A stretch of DNA of 6,419 nucleotides from positions 1-6,419 of the forward strand of contig DAOVQV010000095.1 of NCBI GenBank assembly GCA_030628445.1, given 5' to 3'. Below, in pieces: positions 1-6,033 of the stretch (positions within the stretch are counted from its first letter, which is position 1; each line of letters starts with the position of its first letter). The stretch is from Phycisphaerae bacterium. GTDB taxonomy: Bacteria; Planctomycetota; Phycisphaerae; SM23-33. The notes beneath the pieces are model-generated. The model worked only from the letters and a program-made list of their open reading frames with translations. It ran no database searches and was not told the origin of the DNA. A program made the translations under genes and the position numbers.

Positions 1-875
1 AAGGCGACCAGCCCGCCGCCCAACCCCCCTGCCGCACCCGCCCCGCTGAGGTGCTCGATGTCTATGCGAAGGTCGCGGCGGATCAGCTCGGCCAGATGCG
101 CAAGGGCGAGGTCCAGTTGGTCGACGATCTCGGCGGTGGCGCCCTTTTGCGGCCCGTAGACAGCGGCCGCGCCGTGGGGGCCGGTAAGCGGGTTCGTCAC
201 GTCACAGGCTACTCGGATGCGCGCCTTGGCGACGCGCGGATCGAGATTCACCAGGTCTATCCCGTCGATCTCAGTGAGCCCCCCCCCGGCCAGGCCGCAC
301 ACCGCAGGCCGCCCGTCGCGGTTGACAAAGGTAACCCCCAGCGCCTGGGCGCATCCGCACCCGCCGTCCACTGTCGCCGAGCCGCCGATCCCGATTACGA
401 TCTGATCGGCGCCGGCGTCCAGGGCCGCAAGGATCAGCTGGCCCGTCCCGAAAGTGGTGGTCCGCAGCGGATTGCGCTTCTCCGGCGGGACAAGGCCCAG
501 GCCGGACGCCGCGGCCATTTCGATAACGGCCGCTTTTTGCGCCTCAACCGGCCCCGGCGGCGCTTCGCCCTGAGAGACTACCCGGGCGGCCGAGAGGCCG
601 ACCTCGCCGGGAAGAGAAGTCCCGTCCACATGCCCGAGCATCGCAAACCGGGCGCGGATCGACCCGCCCAGCGGATCGAAGACATCGGCCGTAAGAAAAC
701 GCCCGCCGGTGGCAGCCACCATCGCAGCGACGGTGCCCTCACCTCCGTCGGCCATGGGGCAAAGGTCGATCACGGCGTCGGGGGCGACATCCAGGACGCC
801 TGAGGCCATCGCGGCGGCTACCTTGGCGGCGCCAAGGGACTCCTTGAATGAATCCGGTGCGATAAGAACACGCAT
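1..875 (-). CDS. glxK: D-glycerate kinase (GlxK/GarK family), C-terminus cut by window edge
   Basis: ATP-dependent D-glycerate kinase, which phosphorylates glycerate to phosphoglycerate (2-phosphoglycerate in the E. coli GlxK/GarK relatives) and so feeds glyoxylate, serine or sugar-acid carbon into glycolysis; cytoplasmic. I translated 291 codons without a stop. Family motifs seen in order: N-terminal MRVLIAPDSFKESL, ADGGEGT at about 42-48, EMAAASGL at 119-126, RNPLRTTTFGTG at 134-145, GIGGSATVDGG at 162-172, CDVTNPLTGPHG at 224-235 and GAGAAGGLG near 278-286. Family members are about 375-380 residues, so roughly 85 C-terminal residues lie beyond the left edge. The ATG at 875 gives the canonical N-terminus and follows an AGGA site overlapping the protease stop. 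A run of nine G (coding strand, 279-287) encodes three glycines and keeps frame. The gene is last in the visible three-gene minus-strand cluster. Family call is firm; which hydroxyl is phosphorylated is inferred. Confidence 0.95.
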   Translation of the reverse strand, partial: MRVLIAPDSFKESLGAAKVAAAMASGVLDVAPDAVIDLCPMADGGEGTVAAMVAATGGRFLTADVFDPLGGSIRARFAMLGHVDGTSLPGEVGLSAARVVSQGEAPPGPVEAQKAAVIEMAAASGLGLVPPEKRNPLRTTTFGTGQLILAALDAGADQIVIGIGGSATVDGGCGCAQALGVTFVNRDGRPAVCGLAGGGLTEIDGIDLVNLDPRVAKARIRVACDVTNPLTGPHGAAAVYGPQKGATAEIVDQLDLALAHLAELIRRDLRIDIEHLSGAGAAGGLGGGLVA

Positions 876-883
876 GCTATGGT

Positions 884-887
884 TCCT
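884..887 (-). promoter_or_regulatory. Ribosome binding site of the glycerate kinase gene
   Basis: AGGA lies 8 bases before the ATG at 875 and shares bases with the TAG stop of the upstream protease gene (886-888). This supports the chosen start and suggests that translation of the kinase is coupled to termination on the protease gene. Confidence 0.6.
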
Positions 888-2220
888 ACTGCGACCCCCT
901 GGCCCTGATCGGGGCCCAGGCCCGAACGTTTCCCCTGGCGATCCCTATCTTGACGGCCTGTCCCGGTTTGAAATCTTCAAGTATGATCCCCAAGGAATCC
1001 AAGTCTTTGACGTAAAAATTCCCGACCTGAAAGACGATGTCCTTCAATTCCAGCCCCAGCTTATCGGCGGGACCGCCGGGGTCCAGACCGACGACGAGAA
1101 GCCTTGTGTCGGTCGGTAAGTTAAGGCCCTGGGCCAGCTGCGGCGTGACTTCTCGAAGCGTCATACCGAGAAACTGCTTGGCAAGTTTCTTGCCGTCCGG
1201 TTTCGGTTTGGCCTTGATCGGGACGGCGACGGTGGACCTTTTACCGTCCCGCAGGGCGGTTATGCTTACCGTTTTCCCCCCCGCCTTGGTGAGCATGGCG
1301 CAGGTAAAATCAGGGATGTCCCGCACCTGATCCCCGTCGAGGGCCACTATCCTATCGCCTGCGCGAAGCTTCCCATCAGCCGGGCTGCCGGGCGCAACCG
1401 ATGTCACGTAAAGCTGGGGACCTTCAGCACCGTGACGCTGAGCCACCTTCGCGCCGAACACGACGCGGTTGATCCGCTCGAAGTTCAGCAGGTTTCCCAA
1501 TTGCTGTGCCAACGTATCGACGGAAATGGCAAACCCTATGTTCTGAGCGTCGGCGCGGATGGCGGTGTTGACGCCGATCAGTTCGCCCCTAACGTTCAGC
1601 AGCGGTCCGCCGCTGTTACCGGGGTTAATCGGCGCGTCGATCTGTATCAGGCCCGAATACACGACGCCTTGGGCAAACTTCTGCGTTCTGTTGATGGCGC
1701 TTATGACCCCGGTGGTCAGCGTATTGGCGTATCCAAGCGGATTACCGATGGCGATCACCGTCTCACCGACCATCAGATCGTCGCTCCTGCCCAGCGGGAG
1801 GTGCGCCAGGGACCTACCGGAAGGTAGGTCTATCTTCAAGACGGCCAGATCGTATTTGGAGTCGGCGCTTATGACCCTGGCGTCGTATTCGGTGTTGTCG
1901 TGCGCCGTGACGGTGATCTTCTCAGCCCGCCGCACGACATGGGCGTTGGTGACAATGTAACCGTCCGGATGGATGACAAACCCGCTTCCGAGGTTCTGGA
2001 CCTTCCGGGCAAACGGGAAGATATCCTTGAAAGGATCGTCGCCGAACGGACCGAAACCAATCTTTCTTATATACCGCGCGGAGATACTCACGACGGCCGG
2101 TTTCGCTCGGCGATACGCCACCACCACCGGCGTGATGCGCGGATCGTCGGTCTGCGCGGGAAAGGCAACTGAACCCAAACCCAACACGCAGACCAACTTG
2201 TAGATCAACACCTTTCTCAT
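886..2220 (-). CDS. HtrA/DegP-type periplasmic serine protease with two PDZ domains
   Basis: Envelope protease/chaperone of the Do family, expected to degrade or refold misfolded exported proteins. The 444 residues hold a hydrophobic N-terminal segment (about 5-20) that looks like a Sec signal with cleavage near residue 22, a trypsin-like domain (about 30-240) and two PDZ domains (about 252-338 and 348-437). The full catalytic triad is visible: His94 in TNAHVV, Asp124 in YDLAVLKID and Ser203 in GNSGGPLL. The oxyanion and substrate-loop environment IDAPINPGNSGG is intact. The length is typical for a two-PDZ DegP/DegQ protein; I cannot say whether it is DegP, DegQ or a lineage-specific copy, so no symbol is given. 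The ATG at 2220 begins the signal peptide; only a weak GGA lies before it, 9 bases after the phosphoesterase stop. It is very probably co-transcribed with the phosphoesterase upstream and the glycerate kinase downstream. Confidence 0.96.
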   Translation of the reverse strand: MRKVLIYKLVCVLGLGSVAFPAQTDDPRITPVVVAYRRAKPAVVSISARYIRKIGFGPFGDDPFKDIFPFARKVQNLGSGFVIHPDGYIVTNAHVVRRAEKITVTAHDNTEYDARVISADSKYDLAVLKIDLPSGRSLAHLPLGRSDDLMVGETVIAIGNPLGYANTLTTGVISAINRTQKFAQGVVYSGLIQIDAPINPGNSGGPLLNVRGELIGVNTAIRADAQNIGFAISVDTLAQQLGNLLNFERINRVVFGAKVAQRHGAEGPQLYVTSVAPGSPADGKLRAGDRIVALDGDQVRDIPDFTCAMLTKAGGKTVSITALRDGKRSTVAVPIKAKPKPDGKKLAKQFLGMTLREVTPQLAQGLNLPTDTRLLVVGLDPGGPADKLGLELKDIVFQVGNFYVKDLDSLGIILEDFKPGQAVKIGIARGNVRAWAPIRARGSQ

Positions 2221-2229
2221 AACTGTCCG

Positions 2230-3114
2230 CTACAGATCCAGGATCTCCAGACGCTTCTGTGTATACGTGCTGCCGATATTGATAACGTTCAAATGCCCTA
2301 TCCTCCGCCGCAGCGGCCAGTGCGAATGTCCGCAGTATACGTCGGTGACCTGGGGGCAGGAAAGCAGGGCGTCACCCACGCGCTCGGAGCCCATGTAGGC
2401 GGCGGCGAAGGCAAAGCGGTCGGGGCGGTCCTTGGGAACCAGCTGCTCAAACGGCAAATGATGGATGAACGCAACAATCCTGTCCACACTCGCAGATAGC
2501 TGGTCCAACTGGCGGGTGAGCTTTTCGGCGAGCTGCTGCGTGAACTGCTCGTCGCTCATCGGGAGTCTGACGTGCGCACCGTCCATCCAGCGGGCGGCGA
2601 ATGACAAGTTGCGGCGCGAAAGGGCCTCGCCGTGGGTCCGCAGAAGCTGCTCGTGCCCGCCAAGGTAGACCGCCGCGCCGGGGGAGACCTTCGCCTCGTA
2701 GAACTGAAGGGGTATCCCCAATGACTCCTGGCGGAAGGAATAATCATACCACCCGATCGACCCGACCAACCCCACCGAACCCATCACGACGGGGTTGTGG
2801 TCCAGGACCTCAAAGCCCGCTTTATGGGCAACACCCGGGACTATACGCTCGTAGCGATCGAGAGAATCCTCCCCGGCCCGGCACCAGAGGCAGTGGTTCC
2901 CCGGGACGAGCAGCTTGGACCCGCCGAAATCGGCGAACAACTCCAGGCACTGGCGCAATTGCTCCGGATCAGCCCCAGCCGTATCGCCAACAATCACCAA
3001 CGCCGAAGGCCCTTGGATCGCCGCTTCGGTGAGAACCCGTCCAGCCAACTGTTGGACAGGCCCCCTCGATCGGCCGATGTTGTAGTGTAGGTCTGCCGTT
3101 ACCAGAATTCTCAT
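2230..3114 (-). CDS. Calcineurin-like metallophosphoesterase
   Basis: Cytoplasmic two-metal phosphoesterase of the calcineurin-like superfamily; substrate unknown. Read from the ATG at 3114 it has 294 residues, with all five superfamily blocks in order: DLH (Asp8, His10) in RILVTADLHYN, GD (Asp44) in VIVGDTAGAD, GNH (Asn73, His74) in LVPGNHCLW, a His pair (218-219) in FIHHLPF, and GHSH (His263, His265). The active site therefore looks complete. No signal peptide or membrane segment is seen. The frame stays open upstream to an ATG at 3291, but the extra 59 residues are low-complexity Gly/Pro/Arg sequence with no family resemblance. The conserved beta strand begins at 3114, just downstream of a TATAAT box, so I place the start there; an ATG at 3126 (MSLLM) is the alternative. 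It is first in the cluster with the protease and glycerate kinase. GNHCLW and the inserted segment between blocks suggest a subfamily I cannot name. Confidence 0.9.
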   Translation of the reverse strand: MRILVTADLHYNIGRSRGPVQQLAGRVLTEAAIQGPSALVIVGDTAGADPEQLRQCLELFADFGGSKLLVPGNHCLWCRAGEDSLDRYERIVPGVAHKAGFEVLDHNPVVMGSVGLVGSIGWYDYSFRQESLGIPLQFYEAKVSPGAAVYLGGHEQLLRTHGEALSRRNLSFAARWMDGAHVRLPMSDEQFTQQLAEKLTRQLDQLSASVDRIVAFIHHLPFEQLVPKDRPDRFAFAAAYMGSERVGDALLSCPQVTDVYCGHSHWPLRRRIGHLNVINIGSTYTQKRLEILDL

Positions 3115-3321
3115 CAGAAGGCTCATTATATTCGACGGGAGGGCGACAGTCCAACCGCCGAAGGGGCCGGGGCGCCTACCGGGGGTTAAAGAAGCTCCCC
3201 CCCCGCCGGGAAAGGTCGCTATAATGCACCGGGCCGTGCGAGGTCGAACGTACTGCGTACTGGATACCGCCATTAGAGACTCCAAACCCATATAGCTGAT
3301 CGAACTGAAAAACCACCCACA
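3115..3321. other. Divergent intergenic region between phosphoesterase and kinase genes
   Basis: A 207-base region between two divergently read genes. Besides the minus-strand promoter described separately, it holds a plus-strand TATAAT at 3220-3225 without a recognisable -35 at 16-18 bases, a weaker TATAGC at 3291-3296 about 25 bases before the GTG of the kinase, a tract of eight C at 3197-3204, and a perfect tandem copy of CGTACTG at 3249-3262. No ribosome binding site is visible before the plus-strand gene. I see no convincing riboswitch, tRNA or conserved small gene; the open frames here code for low-complexity residues. Confidence 0.5.
3125..3154 (-). promoter_or_regulatory. Likely sigma70-type promoter of the phosphoesterase-protease-glycerate kinase cluster
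   Basis: On the minus strand TTGGAC (3154-3149) is followed after 18 bases by a perfect TATAAT (3130-3125). Only 10 bases separate the -10 box from the ATG at 3114, so transcription starting about 7 bases after the box would leave a leader of only a few bases, with no room for a ribosome binding site. The -10 is strong; the -35 matches the consensus at only three of six positions. This implies a leaderless or nearly leaderless mRNA and argues against the upstream starts at 3126 and 3291. Confidence 0.5.
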
Positions 3322-4359
3322 GTGACTGGCGATTACGAGACATTTACGCCCGAAGAGCTCGCCGAGTGCCTAACCCACTACGACGTCGGCCGGGTCAAGA
3401 ACATCGCAGAGTTCCCCAGGGGTTCCCGCCGCTCCCCCAAGGTCGTGATTGACTCATCGGCGGGTAAGTTTCTGTTCAAGAGACGGGCAGGCGGGAAAGA
3501 CGATCAGTCCAAGGTTGCCTTTGCCCATCAAATCCAACTGAAGCTAATCGGCGAGGGGTTTCCTGCCGCACGGCTGATCCCCACTGGCAGACACCACAGC
3601 TCCATGCTGGTGCGCGAAGGTTGCATCTACGAGATGTTTGAATATGTCGAGGGGCAAAGCTACGACGGCTCCGCAGAAGCTACGCACCACGCCGGATATA
3701 CCCTTGGGGTGTACCACAAGCTGCTGCGTAATTTCCACAGCGGGCACGAACCTCCCGTCGGGAGCTATCACGACTCGGCGGGAATCGAGCGGGCCATACG
3801 CAACACGGTGCGATCCCTCCCGATCAATGCCAGGCCGCCGGCGGCGGAGCTGAACAAGACGGTCGAGATGCTCCTGAAGGCATATCGATATTGCGCCGAG
3901 GGGGCGAACAAACTCGGCGTGCAGGAGTGGGACATTCAGATTACCCATGGCGATTGGCACCCCGGGAACATGCTGTTTGAGGGCGGGAAGGTGGTGGCTG
4001 TGATTGATTATGACTCGGCCCGCCTTCAGCAGCGGGTAATGGATGTGGCAAACGGGGCGCTTCAGTTTTCGATCGTCACGGGAGACAAAGACCCCGCCAA
4101 GTGGCCCGCGAACGTGGACAAGGACCGATTCAAGCATTTCTTGCGCGGTTACGGCGACGCCGATCGTACCGGGGCCGATGAAGCCAAAGCCATCCCCCGC
4201 CTGATGTGCGAAGCGATAATCGCCGAAGCGGTTTTACCCATCGCGGCTACGGGCAGCTTCGGACCGGTGGGGGGGTTCGCCTTTCTGCAAATGGTGGGTC
4301 GCAAAGTCAACTGGATCTTGCGCCACATGCAAGAACTGTGCGATCTGGTTGAGGTTTGA
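3322..4359 (+). CDS. Phosphotransferase of the aminoglycoside phosphotransferase (APH/CotS-like) fold
   Basis: Predicted cytoplasmic ATP-dependent small-molecule kinase with the APH/choline-kinase fold; the substrate is not known and resistance should not be assumed. In the 345 residues a probable ATP-anchoring lysine (Lys53) sits in KFLFKRR, followed by a hinge-like segment MFEYVEGQSYDG (105-116). The Brenner-type catalytic motif THGDWHPGN has Asp211 and Asn216, and the metal-binding IDYD motif has Asp229 and Asp231. A helical C-terminal part ends the protein. Length is normal for the family. The GTG at 3322 is the only usable start after an in-frame TAG at 3274; no Shine-Dalgarno site precedes it, as for other genes here. 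It is the sole plus-strand gene. Its TGA lies one base from the stop of the converging glycosylase gene. CotS/YutH-like or homoserine-kinase-like roles are alternatives that sequence alone cannot separate. Confidence 0.87.
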   Translation: MTGDYETFTPEELAECLTHYDVGRVKNIAEFPRGSRRSPKVVIDSSAGKFLFKRRAGGKDDQSKVAFAHQIQLKLIGEGFPAARLIPTGRHHSSMLVREGCIYEMFEYVEGQSYDGSAEATHHAGYTLGVYHKLLRNFHSGHEPPVGSYHDSAGIERAIRNTVRSLPINARPPAAELNKTVEMLLKAYRYCAEGANKLGVQEWDIQITHGDWHPGNMLFEGGKVVAVIDYDSARLQQRVMDVANGALQFSIVTGDKDPAKWPANVDKDRFKHFLRGYGDADRTGADEAKAIPRLMCEAIIAEAVLPIAATGSFGPVGGFAFLQMVGRKVNWILRHMQELCDLVEV

Positions 4360-4360
4360 A

Positions 4361-5086
4361 TCACCCCTTGTGAACTGCGTTACGATTCCGCTTGCTTGAC
4401 GGGTCACACCCGCCCGGGCCCCGGCGGGCATGCGGGCAAAGACGGAGCAACACACACCGCCGGCACAGTGGATTCTGCGCGCGGCAAACCGCCCGGCCGT
4501 GCGCAATCAGCAACAGGTGCATGGGGTAACGGGCCTCCGGTGGGATCAAAGGCGTCAGGTGCTCATGGGCCTTCTGTGCGCCGGCGCCCTGCGGGAGCAA
4601 CCCCAAGCGCCGAGTGATTCGCCCGACGTGCGTATCAACCGGGAAGACCTCCATCCCCAAGGCGAACAACATTACGCACAAGGCGGTTTTCGGGCCGACG
4701 CCGTCAAAACCGATCAGATACTGATACGCTGTGGGGGGCGGGACATCTCTAAGGTGCTCCAGGCTCACCTCACCGCGCGCGGCGCGGATGTCGCGCAGGA
4801 TCTTGCGAATCCGCGGCGCCTTGATGCGGCTAAGACCACCGGAGTGTATGCAGCGCCGTATCTCCCCGACGGGAGCGTCGGCGGCGTGGTCCCAGGTGGC
4901 GAATCGGTGCTTTAGGTCCCTGAACGCCTCCGAGCTGTTGGCGCCGTTGGTGTTCTGCGAGAGTATCGTTCCGATCAGCACGTCGACTACCTGGCGGCGG
5001 CGCATGGGCATGGGAGGCCCATAGCTATCCGTAAGGAGTTTAAGGACGCACCTGAGTTTGGCTCGCTTCTTGGCGGGACCGGACAT
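4361..5086 (-). CDS. Endonuclease III-family DNA glycosylase/AP lyase with [4Fe-4S] cluster
   Basis: Base-excision repair enzyme of the HhH-GPD superfamily, predicted to remove oxidised pyrimidines and cleave at abasic sites. The 241 residues from ATG 5086 hold the substrate-side motif ILSQNTNG (about 41-48), the helix-hairpin-helix IGFDGVGPKTA with catalytic Lys133, the catalytic Asp151 in FPVDTHV, and a C-terminal cluster motif C-x6-C-x2-C-x5-C (Cys201, 208, 211, 217), exactly the endonuclease III spacing. A basic tail of about 24 residues follows the last cysteine. The LSQNTN signature rather than LSAQATD suggests the second, endonuclease III-like group rather than orthodox E. coli Nth, so no symbol is given. 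The frame extends upstream to 5245 but that part overlaps the lipoprotein gene and lacks family character; the ATG at 5086 has GGGA 6 bases before it and sits 2 bases after the upstream stop, implying coupling. Confidence 0.93.
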   Translation of the reverse strand: MSGPAKKRAKLRCVLKLLTDSYGPPMPMRRRQVVDVLIGTILSQNTNGANSSEAFRDLKHRFATWDHAADAPVGEIRRCIHSGGLSRIKAPRIRKILRDIRAARGEVSLEHLRDVPPPTAYQYLIGFDGVGPKTALCVMLFALGMEVFPVDTHVGRITRRLGLLPQGAGAQKAHEHLTPLIPPEARYPMHLLLIAHGRAVCRAQNPLCRRCVLLRLCPHARRGPGGCDPSSKRNRNAVHKG

Positions 5087-5088
5087 GT

Positions 5089-5991
5089 CTATTCCCGCAC
5101 GCTGGGGGTGGTCACAGGTACCGGGGAGGTCTGCGGGTGGGTTTCCGCGGAGGTCTGCGGGTAGGACGATTGCGTCGCGGGAACCGAGGTCGCTGTTTCG
5201 GTATCCCTGCGGTGAAGAATCCTTCCCAGAATGTCCTGGTTCCAATGTTCGGCCGCTATCAAGGGCGCAACGTACTCGCTGACGAACCCGGCCGCGCCGC
5301 TGGAAAGGTGCCCGCCGGCGTGTCCGGACTCGGCCATGTTCTCGTCCCAGGGGATCTGGAAAAGCTTGTCATACAACTCCGCTCGGACGGAATCGCTGGG
5401 AACATCAAACCCGCGCCGCCCCGCCGATGAGCTGTGGTACCCGTCCATGGTCCCGGAGATGGTCGTGCCCACCCCCAGCATCATCCAGTCGCCGGAAGAA
5501 TGAAAACTGACCACTCCCCGCCGCGATCGTCCCAAGACCCAGTCCAACATATATCCGGGCGACAGAGAAGGCGCGAGCATGATGACCCCGTCGACATTGT
5601 GACCCGGTGACAGCGACTCGACGACCCATGCGGCCAGGGCGGCGCCGCCGCTGTGACCTACCAGGACGACCGGGCGATTGGGATAATCCCAATGATACAG
5701 CTCGACGCGCCGGGCGATGCTTTCTGCTGTTGTGCGATTTGACAGCTCGGCGCGAAGGTTGTAGAGCGGCCCGAGCGGGACGGTCCAATCCTCCAGCTTG
5801 ATCGCCCAGTCGACGCCGCCGGCGTCAAGCCCCCTGCAGATCTCCTCATTCAACCTCCCACGTCCTTCAATCCCCGTAAGGACGATCAAGAAGCCGTTGG
5901 CGAAGCGATCAGCGGTCATGTAAGGCTGGCGGTTGCAACCCGCCGCCGGCAAGAGAGCCCACAGAAGTATCCCGAAAACAAAGTGCCGCAT
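5089..5991 (-). CDS. Lipoprotein with alpha/beta-hydrolase fold (putative lipase/esterase)
   Basis: Predicted membrane-anchored serine hydrolase of unknown substrate. The 300-residue protein begins with a short lipoprotein signal peptide (MRHF, hydrophobic core, then LLPAAGC) whose lipidated residue would be Cys19. The hydrolase core follows: VVLVGHSGGAALAAW has the nucleophile elbow GHSGG with Ser114; Asp168 in SSGDWMMLG and His228 in AGGHLSSG are the likely remaining triad members, followed by the helix FVSEYVAPLI. From about residue 263 to the end the protein is a Thr/Ser/Pro-rich, probably disordered tail with a duplicated PQTS unit, encoded by a 14-base direct repeat. It is probably exported to the envelope. 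It is read toward the glycosylase gene with a 2-base gap, and lies downstream of a broken dehydrogenase gene. The fold call is firm; esterase, lipase or another serine hydrolase activity is open. Confidence 0.85.
   Translation of the reverse strand: MRHFVFGILLWALLPAAGCNRQPYMTADRFANGFLIVLTGIEGRGRLNEEICRGLDAGGVDWAIKLEDWTVPLGPLYNLRAELSNRTTAESIARRVELYHWDYPNRPVVLVGHSGGAALAAWVVESLSPGHNVDGVIMLAPSLSPGYMLDWVLGRSRRGVVSFHSSGDWMMLGVGTTISGTMDGYHSSSAGRRGFDVPSDSVRAELYDKLFQIPWDENMAESGHAGGHLSSGAAGFVSEYVAPLIAAEHWNQDILGRILHRRDTETATSVPATQSSYPQTSAETHPQTSPVPVTTPSVRE
5093..5096 (-). promoter_or_regulatory. Probable ribosome binding site of the endonuclease III-family gene
   Basis: GGGA lies 6 bases before the ATG at 5086, inside the last codons of the lipoprotein hydrolase gene whose TAG occupies 5089-5091. 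It supports the 5086 start over the longer frame and points to termination-reinitiation coupling of the two genes. Confidence 0.45.
5125..5162. repeat. 14-base direct repeat in the lipoprotein C-terminal tail
   Basis: GGAGGTCTGCGGGT occurs at 5125-5138 and again at 5149-5162, a 24-base period. On the coding (minus) strand it encodes the repeated (Y/H)PQTS in the disordered tail. The period is a multiple of three, so gain or loss of a unit would keep the frame. Confidence 0.85.
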
Positions 5992-6000
5992 TTCGGCTCA

Positions 6001-6006
6001 ATTGTA
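6001..6006 (-). promoter_or_regulatory. Candidate -10 box (TACAAT) of the lipoprotein hydrolase gene
   Basis: TACAAT on the minus strand matches TATAAT at five of six positions and ends 9 bases before the ATG at 5991. The geometry is nearly the same as at the phosphoesterase promoter and would give a very short leader. No good -35 is visible at 16-18 bases. The stretch between the dehydrogenase remnant and this gene (5992-6033) holds nothing else that I can identify. Confidence 0.3.
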
Positions 6007-6033
6007 CCGTTCGGCGTCGGGGCCAGGTAGGGC

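Noticed and set aside
279..287. Suspected frameshift in the glycerate kinase at the G9 tract
   Set aside because: Counting bases shows that the frame from ATG 875 passes through as three Gly codons into LTEIDGIDLVN with no shift.
51..803. 250-codon plus-strand open frame
   Set aside because: It lies antisense to the glycerate kinase, whose conserved motifs are continuous on the minus strand. The plus-strand product is Arg/Gly/Pro-rich with no family features.
2601..3032. 143-codon plus-strand open frame
   Set aside because: Antisense to the metallophosphoesterase; low-complexity Pro/Arg/Gly translation typical of GC-rich shadow frames.
3115..3291. N-terminal extension of the metallophosphoesterase by 59 residues
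   Set aside because: The extra residues are low-complexity and unlike the family, and they span a strong -10 promoter element; the fold begins at 3114.
3544..4137. 197-codon minus-strand open frame
   Set aside because: Antisense to the phosphotransferase, which carries intact catalytic motifs; the translation resembles no known family.
4430..4915. 161-codon plus-strand open frame
   Set aside because: Antisense to the endonuclease III-family gene, whose catalytic and iron-sulphur motifs are on the minus strand.
5087..5245. N-terminal extension of the endonuclease III-family protein by 53 residues
   Set aside because: It would overlap the lipoprotein coding region in another frame; a ribosome binding site and family-like N-terminus fit the ATG at 5086.
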